Notes: a model not told the origin generated them from the letters alone. A stretch of DNA of 64,000 nucleotides from LD21 sp963715785 (GCA_963715785.1 OY970276.1:1860001-1924000); one strand, 5' to 3'; shown: positions 9,825-19,454, numbered from the stretch's first letter. Made by a program: numbers and translations.

Positions 9825-9852
9825 AGTATGATAAAATTTATTTCTGACCAAA
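9821..9852 (-). promoter_or_regulatory. Bacteroidota-type promoter of the TetR-efflux operon
   Basis: On the minus strand a TTTG box (9852-9849) is followed after exactly 20 nt by TACTTTTG (9828-9821), matching the Bacteroidota -33 TTTG / -7 TAnnTTTG consensus. The TetR start codon lies about 40 nt further on. Confidence 0.72.
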
Positions 9853-9955
9853 TATTTTTGTAGAAAAATTGCTATTCCATAAAAATGAAAAGGGTGCGGC
9901 ACTTAAGTAAGGCAGCTTTTTAAATGTCTATTTCGATTAAAAGGTACAGATAGCA

Positions 9956-9993
9956 AAAAGGCCGTTTCGTATAAAATTTTGAAGCGGCCTTTT
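9956..9993. terminator. Terminator downstream of the M16 protease gene
   Basis: A 12-bp stem (9956-9967 with 9982-9993, one G-U pair) around a short AT loop. On the minus strand it is followed by a T run and lies 22 nt past the M16 stop codon. A-rich and T-rich flanks on both sides would let it act in both directions. Confidence 0.75.
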
Positions 9994-10015
9994 CTCATTT
10001 CTGATCAGAAAGGAT

Positions 10016-12766
10016 TTATTTTAAGACATTCCCATCTGTGTCGAGTTCAATTATTTCGTAACCCAGCTCTTTTAATCCGTCTTTGATTTTCGATTTATCG
10101 CCGACTACGAACCATTCAAAATGCGAAGGAATGATTATTTCTTTGCTTAGTTGCTGTAGTTCAGCCAGTGTAAGATTTCTGACTCTTGCATCATAAGTAT
10201 TGTAATAATCATTGCCGAGGCTGAATTTCACAAGCGATTCAATGGAATTTCTTACAGACCCGTTTGTCTCCCACATTCCCGGAAGCTGGAGGACCATATT
10301 TTTCCGGACCTTATTAAATTCCTCGTTTGTTATTGGCTTTTCATTGTTGATTCCCGAAAGCTCTTTATTAAATTCCTGAATAGATTCTTTAGTCTTGTCA
10401 ATCTGTACCGATACATAGGCAAGGAAAGGCCGTTGTCCTTTTGCAGGGTTTATAAAGCTTCCTGCTCCATATGACCAGTGCTTGTCCTCCCTGAGATTCA
10501 TGTTTAATCTCGATGTAAAATCGCCGCCTATTATATTATTCAAAGCTGTGAGCGCCGGCTCAGAGATTTTTCCATAAGGGTCAATGAGAGAGCCTCCTAT
10601 AATAACTGTTTGTGTTGACTCCGGTTTGTCAAGAAGATAGATTTTGTTTGTCTGTGCATTCTCAACGCCTTTTATAGTGAATTTTGGGAAATCCTCTTTT
10701 TTCCATTCCGACATTCTGGATTCAAGCTTTGATATCAGGTCAGCCATTTGTATGTCTCCCACAACAACAAAAGTCGCATTGTTTGGTTTCATCCAGGTGG
10801 AATAGAATTTATGAATATCATCGAGTGTTATTGACTGCAGCGATGATTCATAACCAGAACCATCAAGTGGTTCGGCGTAGGGGTGGCCTTCCCCGTAAAG
10901 GATTTTTGGAAAGACCCTTATAGCCATTCCGAAGGGTTCTGATTTTTGTAATTTTATATAATCCTCATGTTCCTTTTTTAATCTGTCGAATTCCTTCTGT
11001 GGGAATGATGGGTTTAAGGTAATGTCGCTAACCAGGTCGAGGGTCGGATCGAGGGTCTGCATGAGTGTACTGAATCCGATGTAGGAGGCATCCCAGTCGC
11101 AATAGGAATAGATCGATGCTCCGAGAAGCTGACGCTTGTCGCTTATCTGCAGAGCATCAAGTGATTTGGTGCCTTCATCGATCATATCCATTGCCAGGTT
11201 TGCCAGACCGGGTTTAGACAAAACATCAGTTGCAAATCCGGCATTTACTACGAGGCTTCCGACAATGGTAGGAACGCCTTTTCGCTGGGCGAGAATTACT
11301 GTAAGTCCGTTTTTCAGGGTTGCTTTCTGCAATACCGGGAAGGCAGACGGCACGGGTTTTCCTATTTCCGGCAGGGTGGTACGGTCAACGCCTGCCGAGT
11401 CGGCTTTAAGTTTTGGGAAAGGTTTGCAAACCAGGACAAATTTGCCTGAGCTAAGCCAATCCTGGCAGACCTTCCTGATATCCTCTGTAGTTGCTTCATT
11501 TATGAACTTTAAAGTTTTCTTATAGTAATCAGGTGATCCTCCGTATATTTCATTTGAAGCCAGAATATCGGATGTGCCTCCAAATCCGCCGATCCTCTCG
11601 AGCCCTTTGAGAAAATTCGCAAAATATGATGATCTGACCCTGTCGAGTTCTTCCTGTGTAGGACCTTTATCGATGAACTGCTGAATCAGATCGTTGAGTT
11701 TAAGCTCAACTTCTTCAGCAGGAACTCCCGGTTTCACAAGAGATGCTACATATAAATTACTCCCAAGTTCCCGCTGGTAGATATAAGAATAGACTGAGGT
11801 GGCTACCTGGTCTTCATAAATAAGTTTTTTATAGAATCTCGATGTTTTGCCTGATGACAGGATATCGGTTGCCATGTCGAGAAGAGCAGCTTCCCTGGTG
11901 CCCCACTGAGGAACATTCCAGAGCATGGTTATTTCAGGGGCTGAGACCCTGTCTTCATAATAATTTCTTGTCAGCTCATTTCGTTTTGCAACATTTATAA
12001 CAGGTTTTATCAGAGTAGGTCCTGGAGGGATATCTCCAAAATATTTCCTGACCTTTTGAAGGGCTTCTTCGGGCTTGATATCTCCGGCGATGCTCAGTAC
12101 TGCATTATTTGGTCCATAGTATGTTCTGAACCAGTCTTTAACGTCGTTCAGTGTAGCGGCTGTAAGATCATCCATGGAGCCTACGACAGTCCAGGAATAA
12201 GGATGGCCGACGGGATAGCTTCCTTTAGTAAGGATTTCGTCATCGCGTCCATAGGGTTGGTTTTCGCCCTGTCGTTTTTCGTTTTGTACCACGCCACGCT
12301 GTTCATCGAGTTTGGCCTGATCGATTACTTCGATAAGATGCCCCATTCGGTCGCTTTCAAGAAACAGTACCTGGTCGAGTGCTGCTGTAGGGACTGTTTC
12401 AAAATAGTTTGTACGGTCGTTGTTAGTGGTTCCGTTCATGTCGGTCGCGCCCAATGATTCGAGTGCTTTAAAATAGTCTGTATTAAAATGTTCACTTCCG
12501 TTGAACATAAGATGTTCAAACAGGTGAGCGAAACCTGTTTTTCCCTGCTTTTCGTTTTTTGAACCGACATGGTACCATATATTTACGGCAACGATAGGTG
12601 CTTTATGGTCTTCATGCACTATCAGGGTTAATCCGTTATTCAGAATATATTTCTGAAACGGGATGTCGATCTGATCGGGGTTAAAATACGTTTTCAGCTG
12701 GCTGAAGCAAGGAAAGGGAAGAAGCATAAGTGTGATGAGCACAAAAAGGTTTCTTGTTTTTTTCAT
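10016..12766 (-). CDS. M16 family zinc metallopeptidase (pitrilysin/insulinase type), secreted
   Basis: The frame opens at 12784, but ATG 12766 begins a clean signal peptide (MKKTRNLFVLITLMLL...), so 916 aa is preferred. The N-terminal M16 unit has the inverted zinc motif HLFEH (His81, Glu84, His85 from this start). The downstream Glu ligand is likely in RGVVQNEKRQ. The protein contains two M16 halves, and the second (from about residue 480, TLKNGLTVILAQRKG) lacks HxxEH, as is usual for the non-catalytic half. It is probably a periplasmic peptidase that degrades peptides. It is transcribed alone, ending at the hairpin near 9975 and divergent from padR. Confidence 0.94.
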   Translation of the reverse strand: MKKTRNLFVLITLMLLPFPCFSQLKTYFNPDQIDIPFQKYILNNGLTLIVHEDHKAPIVAVNIWYHVGSKNEKQGKTGFAHLFEHLMFNGSEHFNTDYFKALESLGATDMNGTTNNDRTNYFETVPTAALDQVLFLESDRMGHLIEVIDQAKLDEQRGVVQNEKRQGENQPYGRDDEILTKGSYPVGHPYSWTVVGSMDDLTAATLNDVKDWFRTYYGPNNAVLSIAGDIKPEEALQKVRKYFGDIPPGPTLIKPVINVAKRNELTRNYYEDRVSAPEITMLWNVPQWGTREAALLDMATDILSSGKTSRFYKKLIYEDQVATSVYSYIYQRELGSNLYVASLVKPGVPAEEVELKLNDLIQQFIDKGPTQEELDRVRSSYFANFLKGLERIGGFGGTSDILASNEIYGGSPDYYKKTLKFINEATTEDIRKVCQDWLSSGKFVLVCKPFPKLKADSAGVDRTTLPEIGKPVPSAFPVLQKATLKNGLTVILAQRKGVPTIVGSLVVNAGFATDVLSKPGLANLAMDMIDEGTKSLDALQISDKRQLLGASIYSYCDWDASYIGFSTLMQTLDPTLDLVSDITLNPSFPQKEFDRLKKEHEDYIKLQKSEPFGMAIRVFPKILYGEGHPYAEPLDGSGYESSLQSITLDDIHKFYSTWMKPNNATFVVVGDIQMADLISKLESRMSEWKKEDFPKFTIKGVENAQTNKIYLLDKPESTQTVIIGGSLIDPYGKISEPALTALNNIIGGDFTSRLNMNLREDKHWSYGAGSFINPAKGQRPFLAYVSVQIDKTKESIQEFNKELSGINNEKPITNEEFNKVRKNMVLQLPGMWETNGSVRNSIESLVKFSLGNDYYNTYDARVRNLTLAELQQLSKEIIIPSHFEWFVVGDKSKIKDGLKELGYEIIELDTDGNVLK

Positions 12767-13029
12767 TGCGATTTGGTTTATCATTAATAATAAGGACGAT
12801 AATGACGGACAGGCACTATAATGTTCTGAACGATAAACGATAGCACTGGATGAGAAGGCTTTGAATGATTTGAGATCTGTTCTTTTATCAGTTGTAAAGC
12901 CTTTTCACTCCTAAACAAATTTACACACTAAATTGCATAAGTGCCAGAAAATCTTCTGATTTTTTGGTGAGAGTAGCGAGAGATTTTTTGTACTGTTTAA
13001 AATAAAGATCAAAAAAACCAACAAAAAAA

Positions 13030-13062
13030 TTTGCATTTAATATTAATTATATTTTATATTTG
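13030..13062 (+). promoter_or_regulatory. Promoter of the padR operon
   Basis: TTTG (13030-13033), a 21-nt spacer, then TATATTTG (13055-13062), a full match to the Bacteroidota -33/-7 consensus. The padR ATG follows 31 nt later. The rest of the 12767-13093 intergenic region is AT-rich, with an 8-bp inverted repeat (12854-12861 and 12894-12901) of unknown role. Confidence 0.7.
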
Positions 13063-13093
13063 TAATATATAATCAACTTATATATATAAGCAA

Positions 13094-13438
13094 ATGATAC
13101 AAGCAGACCTTATTAAAGGATCATTGAAGACAATCGTCCTTAAATTATTAAAAGAAGAAGGCCCAATGCACGGATATGCTATCACCCAAAAGGTGGAAAA
13201 ACTAACCGAGGGCAAAATAATACTTACCTACGGTGCTCTCTACCCGGTCCTTCATAAACTTGAAAAAGAGGGCTCCCTGGTCACCGCTTCGGAAAATTTT
13301 AATAACAGAATCAGAATTTACTACGCCCTCACTCCAAAAGGCCAAACTCTCGTCGCCGAAAAAATTAAAGAACTGAATGAATTCATAGAATCACTTCAAC
13401 GTATAGTCGATACAAAACCAGGATTAAGCCATGCCTGA
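13094..13438 (+). CDS. PadR family transcriptional regulator
   Basis: A 114-aa winged-helix protein. The PadR core runs from residue 5 to 85 (LKTIVLKLLKEEGPMHGYAITQKV, YGALYPVLHKLEKEG, YYALTPKGQ) with a short C-terminal helix for dimerisation. Its last 8 nt overlap the next gene, whose N-terminal domain resembles the permease-prefix domain often partnered with PadR proteins. It therefore probably controls its own operon of HWP-repeat membrane proteins. The signal that it senses is unknown. Confidence 0.93.
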   Translation: MIQADLIKGSLKTIVLKLLKEEGPMHGYAITQKVEKLTEGKIILTYGALYPVLHKLEKEGSLVTASENFNNRIRIYYALTPKGQTLVAEKIKELNEFIESLQRIVDTKPGLSHA

Positions 13439-14867
13439 ATTAAGCCTGCATCATATCGACCAGATCAGCCACGATATAGCAAGTGAGGAAATATCATTTT
13501 CACACCTCCTCGAAGACCTTATCGATCATGTATGCTGCGATGTGGAATATGAAATGAAAAATGGGGCAGAATTTGCGGACGCTTACCAAATGGTAAAACA
13601 GAAAATGGGTAAAAGAAGACTTAAGGAGATCCAGGAAGAAACACTTTTTTTAGTCGATACCAAATACAGAAATATGAAAAACACTATGAAGATCTCGGGA
13701 ATTGCAGGCACGATACTGTTTGGCCTCGCAGCATCCTTCAAAATTCAACACTGGCCTCTTGCCGGCGTAATGATGTTCTTTGGTGCATTGATCCTCGCAT
13801 TTATCTTTCTGCCTTCTGCCCTTAATGTGCTGTGGAAAGAAACTCATAACAGAAAGAGACTCTTCCTGGTCATCTCAGCTTTTTGTGCAGGGATGCTATT
13901 AATTATCGGGACTCTCTTTAAAATCCAGCACTGGCCATTTGCAGGCGCAATATTAACCCTTGCCGCAATTTCAGGTATTCTGTTTTTTATTCCCGCGCTG
14001 GCTCTGAGCAGATTGTCAGACCATGGAAATAAGGCTAAACAGCCTGCCTATATCATGGGTGCAGCAGGCATCGTTTTCTTTGTGGCAGGGCTGCTCTTTA
14101 AGATACAACACTGGCCCCTTGCATCTCTGTTCATTATTGTAGGAATAATCCTTCTGTTCTTCCTGTCATTCCCTTTGTTTACATGGCTTACCTGGAAGGA
14201 GGAAAACCATATAAGCTCCATGTTCATTTACATGGTCATAGGTTCTCTTTTAATTATTATCCCGGGCGCAATGATAACCCTGAACCTGCAGCATTCATAT
14301 CAGGCTTATTATTATCCTAATAATGATCAGCAGAATGCACTTAATGTATATTTATCAGGGTATAACAGTTCCCTTGTTGGCAAGTATCGCGATTCCCTGA
14401 CATATATTAAGATGGAACAGCTTCATTCAAAAACTTCCGGAATGCTAAAAATTATCAGCACTGTTCAGAAGAATATGGTTCAGGAATCTGAAGGAATGCC
14501 CGACAAGCCTGCAGTTAGCACAAGTCTCATAAGTGAGACTAAAAACGGTCAGGTAATATTATTCGGGAAACTTTCCAGACCATTCGACCAGAGACCAGCG
14601 AAAGCTTTTCTTCTGCCTGGCTGTAGTGCCCGGGAGGAACTTAACTCGTCAATGGCAGAATATGAAAACTACCTGTCCGGATTCACGTCAGCAGAAGATT
14701 TGCTGAAATATAGAAAAATGCTTGATACAGAAACGTTCCTGCCCGATGGAAGCCCCGATAAAGGTGAAATATCTTTAATGTCAGCCCTTCACTCTCTTGA
14801 AATTATGAAAAACGGACTGCTTACAGTTGAATCATGTATTTTAAATAAAATCTGCAGACATCAATAA
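13431..14867 (+). CDS. GldL-like membrane protein with three exact 60-residue FKIQHWP repeats
   Basis: A 478-aa protein. Residues 1-85 form a soluble helical domain resembling the prefix domain of PadR-linked permeases (LLEDLIDHVCCDVEYEM). The motif FKIQHWP then occurs at 103-109, 163-169 and 223-229, an exact 60-residue period, each copy between two membrane helices. A final helix (about 258-280) leads into an extracytoplasmic helical domain of about 200 residues. In GldL, the T9SS/gliding motor protein, one such FKIMHW-type motif links two helices. Here the helices after the motif lack the acidic residue expected of a proton path (for example ALILAFIFLPSA), so a motor function is doubtful. 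Function unknown. It overlaps padR by 8 nt. Confidence 0.85.
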   Translation: MPELSLHHIDQISHDIASEEISFSHLLEDLIDHVCCDVEYEMKNGAEFADAYQMVKQKMGKRRLKEIQEETLFLVDTKYRNMKNTMKISGIAGTILFGLAASFKIQHWPLAGVMMFFGALILAFIFLPSALNVLWKETHNRKRLFLVISAFCAGMLLIIGTLFKIQHWPFAGAILTLAAISGILFFIPALALSRLSDHGNKAKQPAYIMGAAGIVFFVAGLLFKIQHWPLASLFIIVGIILLFFLSFPLFTWLTWKEENHISSMFIYMVIGSLLIIIPGAMITLNLQHSYQAYYYPNNDQQNALNVYLSGYNSSLVGKYRDSLTYIKMEQLHSKTSGMLKIISTVQKNMVQESEGMPDKPAVSTSLISETKNGQVILFGKLSRPFDQRPAKAFLLPGCSAREELNSSMAEYENYLSGFTSAEDLLKYRKMLDTETFLPDGSPDKGEISLMSALHSLEIMKNGLLTVESCILNKICRHQ

Positions 14868-14887
14868 AAAAATAATTATAAACTGCC

Positions 14888-15838
14888 ATGAAACAAAAGA
14901 TATATATTCTCGGAGTGATTTCAGCCATTATTCTTTCCACCGGAGTTATACTCAAACTCAATCATTGGCCAGCAGCTGGAATTTTGATAACTTCAGGGAT
15001 TCTGATACTGGTTCTGATATTCTTTCCTGCTGCATTTATAAACAATTACAGGGCTGAAGGCAATAGTAAGAACAGGTTGCTTTATATTGTAACCTATATT
15101 ACATGTTTCGTAGTATTCATTGGAATGCTTTTTAAAATAATGCATTGGCCTCACGCAGGAGTCTGGCTGCTTATTGCGCTTCCTTTCCCATATTTTGTTT
15201 TTCTTCCTGTTTTTCTGACAGTCACTGCCAGGAACAAGAATTTCAATATTTACAATACAGTCTTTGTTTTATTTCTTTTGGCCCTGAATTCAGTATTCTC
15301 GGCCCTTCTTTCCTTAAATGTTACAAAAAATACAATTGATGACAGTTATAACATTACAAGGGATTATAACAAAGCTGGAGCCGCTATAGCTCAACTTCCG
15401 GTAAGTTTCAATGAATCAGCGGTTAATATGAAAATTGATGAAATAATAAAGATCACGAATAACTACCAGGATCTGATCTTAAAGCATGAAGGAATGACCC
15501 GCGAGCAATGGGAAAAAAATCCGGGAAATCTGATCAGAGCTGATTCCCCGAATATTGCTGCTGAGGTTTTGTCGGATAGCGGTGAAAAGCCAGCCGGGAT
15601 AAAGCTTGAAAAAGCGCTTAGTGAGCTGATTGTTTTAATGAAACAAACCAGAGGATATGAAGAGACTGCAAAAGTTCTGCCTGCAATTGTCGGACTGGGA
15701 GAAGAGAACGGGGAAGATCCGGCCTGGGCATTCACTTTCAGGAACATTCTCATTAATCTTTCCTGGACCCTTACTTACCTCGATGGGCTCGAAGCAAATC
15801 TGTCAATGATAAAAGCATCACAACCTGTTGCCGATTAA
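14888..15838 (+). CDS. GldL-like membrane protein with two HWP repeats and extracytoplasmic domain
   Basis: A 316-aa paralogue of the preceding protein without the cytosolic prefix. LKLNHWP (22-28) and FKIMHWP (82-88) are again exactly 60 residues apart, each between hydrophobic helices. A further helix near 117-140 (FVLFLLALNSVFSALLSLN) is followed by a helical extracytoplasmic domain. This helix plus domain recalls the N-terminus of GldM (a helix ending ALNVS, then a helical bundle), as if GldL-like and GldM-like parts were joined. That comparison is from memory of the families and is tentative. It starts 20 nt after the previous gene and ends at a terminator. Confidence 0.82.
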   Translation: MKQKIYILGVISAIILSTGVILKLNHWPAAGILITSGILILVLIFFPAAFINNYRAEGNSKNRLLYIVTYITCFVVFIGMLFKIMHWPHAGVWLLIALPFPYFVFLPVFLTVTARNKNFNIYNTVFVLFLLALNSVFSALLSLNVTKNTIDDSYNITRDYNKAGAAIAQLPVSFNESAVNMKIDEIIKITNNYQDLILKHEGMTREQWEKNPGNLIRADSPNIAAEVLSDSGEKPAGIKLEKALSELIVLMKQTRGYEETAKVLPAIVGLGEENGEDPAWAFTFRNILINLSWTLTYLDGLEANLSMIKASQPVAD

Positions 15839-15857
15839 TAATACTCAGCCAGGCAAA

Positions 15858-15896
15858 AGAAATAGGGACAACCATTGGGTGTGTCCCTATTTTCAT
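15858..15896 (+). terminator. Terminator of the padR operon
   Basis: A 10-bp stem (AATAGGGACA 15861-15870 with TGTCCCTATT 15882-15891) around an 11-nt loop, followed by TTC and further T residues. It lies 20 nt after the stop of the second HWP protein. Confidence 0.7.
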
Positions 15897-16007
15897 TTTA
15901 TACATATCGCAATTCCCCCTTTCTGTCGGTGAAATCCCCCAATACTTCTATTAAGTTTTCGGGCATGAGTCTCGTGCCTTACTTTTATCACAAAATTGTA
16001 AGGATCT

Positions 16008-17336
16008 ATGAGAAAATTTATTTTAATATTAAGTATAGGTTTGATCGCAGGAACTTGCCATGGTATGTCCTTGTCGTTGCAACAGGATTCGGTATGGACC
16101 CTGGGAAAATGTATCGATTATGCACTGAGCCGTAATATTCAGGTAAGGAAGAGCGAACTTTCAAACAAGGAAAATGATGTCTATGCGATTCAGGCAAGGG
16201 CCCAGCTGTTTCCTTCAGCAAATGCTTCTGTCAGTCAGAATTTTAACTGGACAAAAAGCAATTCTGCCGGAGGATCGGGATTTACAGGAAACAATGGTTC
16301 GAATTATTCAGTGAATTCCGGAATTACAATTTTCAATGCGTCAAAACTGAAAAACCTGATAAAACAGGCTGATCTTAGCATTGAAACAGGCAAGCATTCT
16401 CTCGAAACCACCAAGGAATCGATCAGCCTGAGTATTCTTGATGCATATCTGCAGATACTGTATGCAGAAGAACAGTTGCACAACAGTGAAAAGCAGATTG
16501 TTTCAACCACGAGTCAGCTTAACCTTGCTGAAGAGAGACTAAAGCTCAGGGTGATCTCACAAACAGATTATGCGCAGGTAAAATCGCAGCTGTCAAGTGA
16601 GAAGCTTACTCTGGCTAATTCACAGAGCCAGCTGGTAATTGCCAAAGTGACTCTTGAACAGCTCATGGAACTGCCTGTGACAGAAAACTTTTCAATTGCA
16701 CATCCTGATATTGCAGAATCACTGAATCAGAACCGGACTCCTGATGTTAAGTCGGTTTATGAAACAGCTCTGAAGATAAAACCTCAGATCAAGGGTGCTG
16801 AAATAAATAAAGAAATAGCATCCTATGATGAAAAAGTCGCTCGTGCCAGCCTTTTCCCAACACTGTCGGCCAGTGCAGGTATAAGCTCAGGTTATTCAAG
16901 TCTTGTAAGCAGTACATATTTTGGACAGATTAACAATGAAATTTACCCTACCGTAGGCTTCTCCCTTTCAATTCCTATTTATCAGAAAAAGCAGGTCAGA
17001 ACTAATATTGCAGTAGCTAAGATCGGCTATCAGAATGCCGAGCTCAGCGAAATCGATACAAAAAACAATCTTAGAAAGAATGTTGAACAGGCTTGCGTTG
17101 ATGTTAACTCCGCACAGATTAAGTATGAAGCCAGCAAGGTGAATTACAGCGCGACACTTGAAGCCGCAAACCTTTCTGATGAAAAATTCAAGCAAGGCGT
17201 AATTAACTCAGTTGATTATCTCGTCTCAAAAACCAACCTGATAGTGGCTGAAAGTGAATTGCTCCAGTCAAAATACAACCTGATAGTAAGTTACAAGATT
17301 ATGGATTATTATTTGGGAATTCCTTTATCACTCTAA
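16008..17336 (+). CDS. TolC-family outer membrane protein of the MacAB system
   Basis: A 442-aa outer membrane factor. It has a signal peptide (about 1-22), then WTLGKCIDYALSRNIQV at the mature start and two OEP repeats (EEQLHNSEKQIVSTTSQLNL near 155-175, and FKQGVINSVDYLVSK near 395-410). It is the first gene of a plus-strand set, 26 nt before the MacA-like adaptor, followed by the MacB ATPase and permease. Together they would form a tripartite exporter for a peptide, macrolide-like compound or lipid. Confidence 0.92.
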   Translation: MRKFILILSIGLIAGTCHGMSLSLQQDSVWTLGKCIDYALSRNIQVRKSELSNKENDVYAIQARAQLFPSANASVSQNFNWTKSNSAGGSGFTGNNGSNYSVNSGITIFNASKLKNLIKQADLSIETGKHSLETTKESISLSILDAYLQILYAEEQLHNSEKQIVSTTSQLNLAEERLKLRVISQTDYAQVKSQLSSEKLTLANSQSQLVIAKVTLEQLMELPVTENFSIAHPDIAESLNQNRTPDVKSVYETALKIKPQIKGAEINKEIASYDEKVARASLFPTLSASAGISSGYSSLVSSTYFGQINNEIYPTVGFSLSIPIYQKKQVRTNIAVAKIGYQNAELSEIDTKNNLRKNVEQACVDVNSAQIKYEASKVNYSATLEAANLSDEKFKQGVINSVDYLVSKTNLIVAESELLQSKYNLIVSYKIMDYYLGIPLSL

Positions 17337-17362
17337 GAAAATACAGATAAAAAGTCAAGATA

Positions 17363-18643
17363 ATGAAAAAGAAAACATTAATAATTTTTGGAGTAGTTGC
17401 GGTTATTGCAATTGCATCTATTCTTGCGCTGAAGCCGTTTTCAAAAAAGAAAGAAGTGGTTAACTTCAATACTGTCAAGGTAGAAAAAGGCAATATCAGC
17501 AATACAGTTACTGCAACCGGAACACTTCAGGCAAATAAGACAGTAAACGTAGGTACTCAGGTTTCCGGGATCATTTTGCATATCTATGTCGATTTTAATG
17601 ATCACGTGAAGCAGGGACAGCTTCTTGCTAAGCTTGATGAGACACCTTTAAGGACCCAGCTTGCCCAGAGCCAGTCGGCGGTTGATCAGGCGGTCTCACA
17701 ACTTCATTTTCAGGAGGCTACCTACAACAGGCTGAAAGTCCTGTATGATAAACAGCTTATTGCACAAACTGATTATGACCAGGCTTTGTACAACTTTGAA
17801 AACGCCAAAGCTGCAGTCTCAAACGCCAGGTCAGCTCTCGACCGGGCCCAGGTAAATCTCGCCTATGCGACCATTACTTCCCCTATCGACGGAGTTGTAC
17901 TGAACAGGGCTATTGAGGAAGGTCAGACAGTAGCTGCAAGCTTCAGCACACCAACCCTTTTTACCATTGTAAATGACCTGACACAGATGGAGGTTCAGAC
18001 AAGTGTTGATGAGGCCGACATCGGAAAGATTGTAAATGGTCAGCGTGTTGAATTTACCGTTGATGCATATTCTGATCTGAAATTTGAGGGTACTGTATCC
18101 CAGGTTCGCCTGCAGCCTGTTACAACCAATAATGTGGTTACTTACGTTGTTGTTCTGAAAGCACCCAATCCTGATAAGAAGCTGATGCCGGGGATGACTG
18201 CAAGCGCTACAATCTATGTTGAAGAAAAAAGTAATGCGCTTATTCTTTCAGGAAAAGCAGTCCGGTTTACTCCTGATAAAGAGTATTTAATGAAGCAGTT
18301 TGAAAAAATGCGGGCCGGGGATATGCCAAAAATGCCTTCAGGGGGAGCACCATCGATGCCCGCTACGGCATCATCGGCGTCAACAGGAACAGGTAATGCG
18401 CCTTCAGGAATGCCCGGCATGGCATTTGGAGCGGACCCCGATCCAAAGGCAAAAACTGTGTGGATAAAAGATGACAAGATGGGTATCCGTCCATGCAAGA
18501 TAAAAATTGGAATCGACAATGGATCTAAAGTAGAGGTGCTTACAGGTTTGAAGGAAGGAGATGAGGTAGTCATTTCAACAGGTGACGGAACCGCTTCAGC
18601 AGGAAAGAAAGCTAACAATGGTCCTCCGGGATTTCCTTTCTAA
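17363..18643 (+). CDS. macA: MacA-like periplasmic adaptor (HlyD/RND membrane fusion protein)
   Basis: A 426-aa adaptor. It has an N-terminal membrane anchor (about 5-24) followed by lipoyl halves (GTQVSGIILHIYVDFNDHVK and ITSPIDGVVLNRAIEEG) that flank a coiled-coil hairpin (about 85-160). A beta-barrel domain and a membrane-proximal domain ending KVEVLTGLKEGDEVV come next. A Pro/Ser/Ala/Gly-rich low-complexity insert (about 313-355) is unusual for MacA. It links the TolC protein (16008) to the MacB permease (19455). The symbol is by family and context. Confidence 0.88.
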   Translation: MKKKTLIIFGVVAVIAIASILALKPFSKKKEVVNFNTVKVEKGNISNTVTATGTLQANKTVNVGTQVSGIILHIYVDFNDHVKQGQLLAKLDETPLRTQLAQSQSAVDQAVSQLHFQEATYNRLKVLYDKQLIAQTDYDQALYNFENAKAAVSNARSALDRAQVNLAYATITSPIDGVVLNRAIEEGQTVAASFSTPTLFTIVNDLTQMEVQTSVDEADIGKIVNGQRVEFTVDAYSDLKFEGTVSQVRLQPVTTNNVVTYVVVLKAPNPDKKLMPGMTASATIYVEEKSNALILSGKAVRFTPDKEYLMKQFEKMRAGDMPKMPSGGAPSMPATASSASTGTGNAPSGMPGMAFGADPDPKAKTVWIKDDKMGIRPCKIKIGIDNGSKVEVLTGLKEGDEVVISTGDGTASAGKKANNGPPGFPF

Positions 18644-18679
18644 AAGAATGAAGTAGTAATGAATATTAAAAAAATTGAT

Positions 18680-19436
18680 ATGAACAATACCATCATAGAA
18701 ATTCAGAAGTCTCAGGAAGGATTATCACATAGGAGAGGTTACCGTTCATGCACTGCGGGGAGTGGATCTGAGAATAAATGAAGGTGAATTCGTCGCTATC
18801 ATGGGTGCCAGCGGTTCGGGTAAATCCACTATGCTGAATATCCTTGGTTGTCTCGACAAGCCAACTTCAGGCGATTATCTGCTTGATGGCGTTAATGTTG
18901 CCACAATGGAAAAAGATGCAATTGCCCGACTCAGAAATCAGAAACTTGGATTTGTTTTTCAGGCCTATAACCTTCTGGCAAGGACAACAGCTCTTGAGAA
19001 TGTGGAGCTTCCTCTCTTTTATAATCCGAAGGTCAGATCAAGAGACAGGAAAGAAGCGGCTCTCAAGGCACTTGAAGCAGTAGGTCTTTCCGATCGTATG
19101 CATCATATGCCAAACCAGTTATCCGGCGGCCAGCAGCAAAGGGTAGCAATTGCACGGTCACTGGTAAATGACCCGGTCCTGATTCTTGCCGATGAACCAA
19201 CAGGCAACCTCGATACACGTACCTCATTTGAGATAATGGAACTGTTTCAGGATCTGAATGAAAAAGGCAGAACCATTGTATTTGTGACTCATGAGACCGA
19301 TATAGCCAAGTTTGCAAAGCGGAATGTGATGTTCCGTGACGGGAAAATATACCGTGAAAGTATTGTTACAGAACGGTTTAATGCTAAAGAAATTCTGAGA
19401 ACAATGCCAGTTGAAGCAATTGAGGAGTTTGATTAA
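18680..19436 (+). CDS. MacB-type ABC ATPase, N-terminus frameshifted
   Basis: A lipoprotein-export/MacB-type ATPase. It has Walker A GASGSGKST, Q-loop (FVFQAYNLL), signature LSGGQQQRVAIARSL, Walker B LILADEPTGNLD and an H-loop (VTHETD). From ATG 18680 the frame reads MNNTIIEIQK, then one extra T (18710, AAG-T-CTC) breaks it. Beyond that base the expected LRKDYHIGEVTVHALRG continues in the frame that runs to 19436. Without a correction the longest in-frame start would be GTG at 18762, which lacks the first beta strands. It is followed 18 nt later by the permease gene. The insertion may be a sequencing error. Confidence 0.85.
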
Positions 19437-19454
19437 TTATTAAAATTCTGGGAA

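Noticed and set aside
12851..12903. AAGGCTTT/AAAGCCTT inverted repeat upstream of the M16 gene as a terminator or riboswitch
   Set aside because: The stem is 8 bp with a loop of over 30 nt and no T run or known riboswitch features, so it is noted only in passing.
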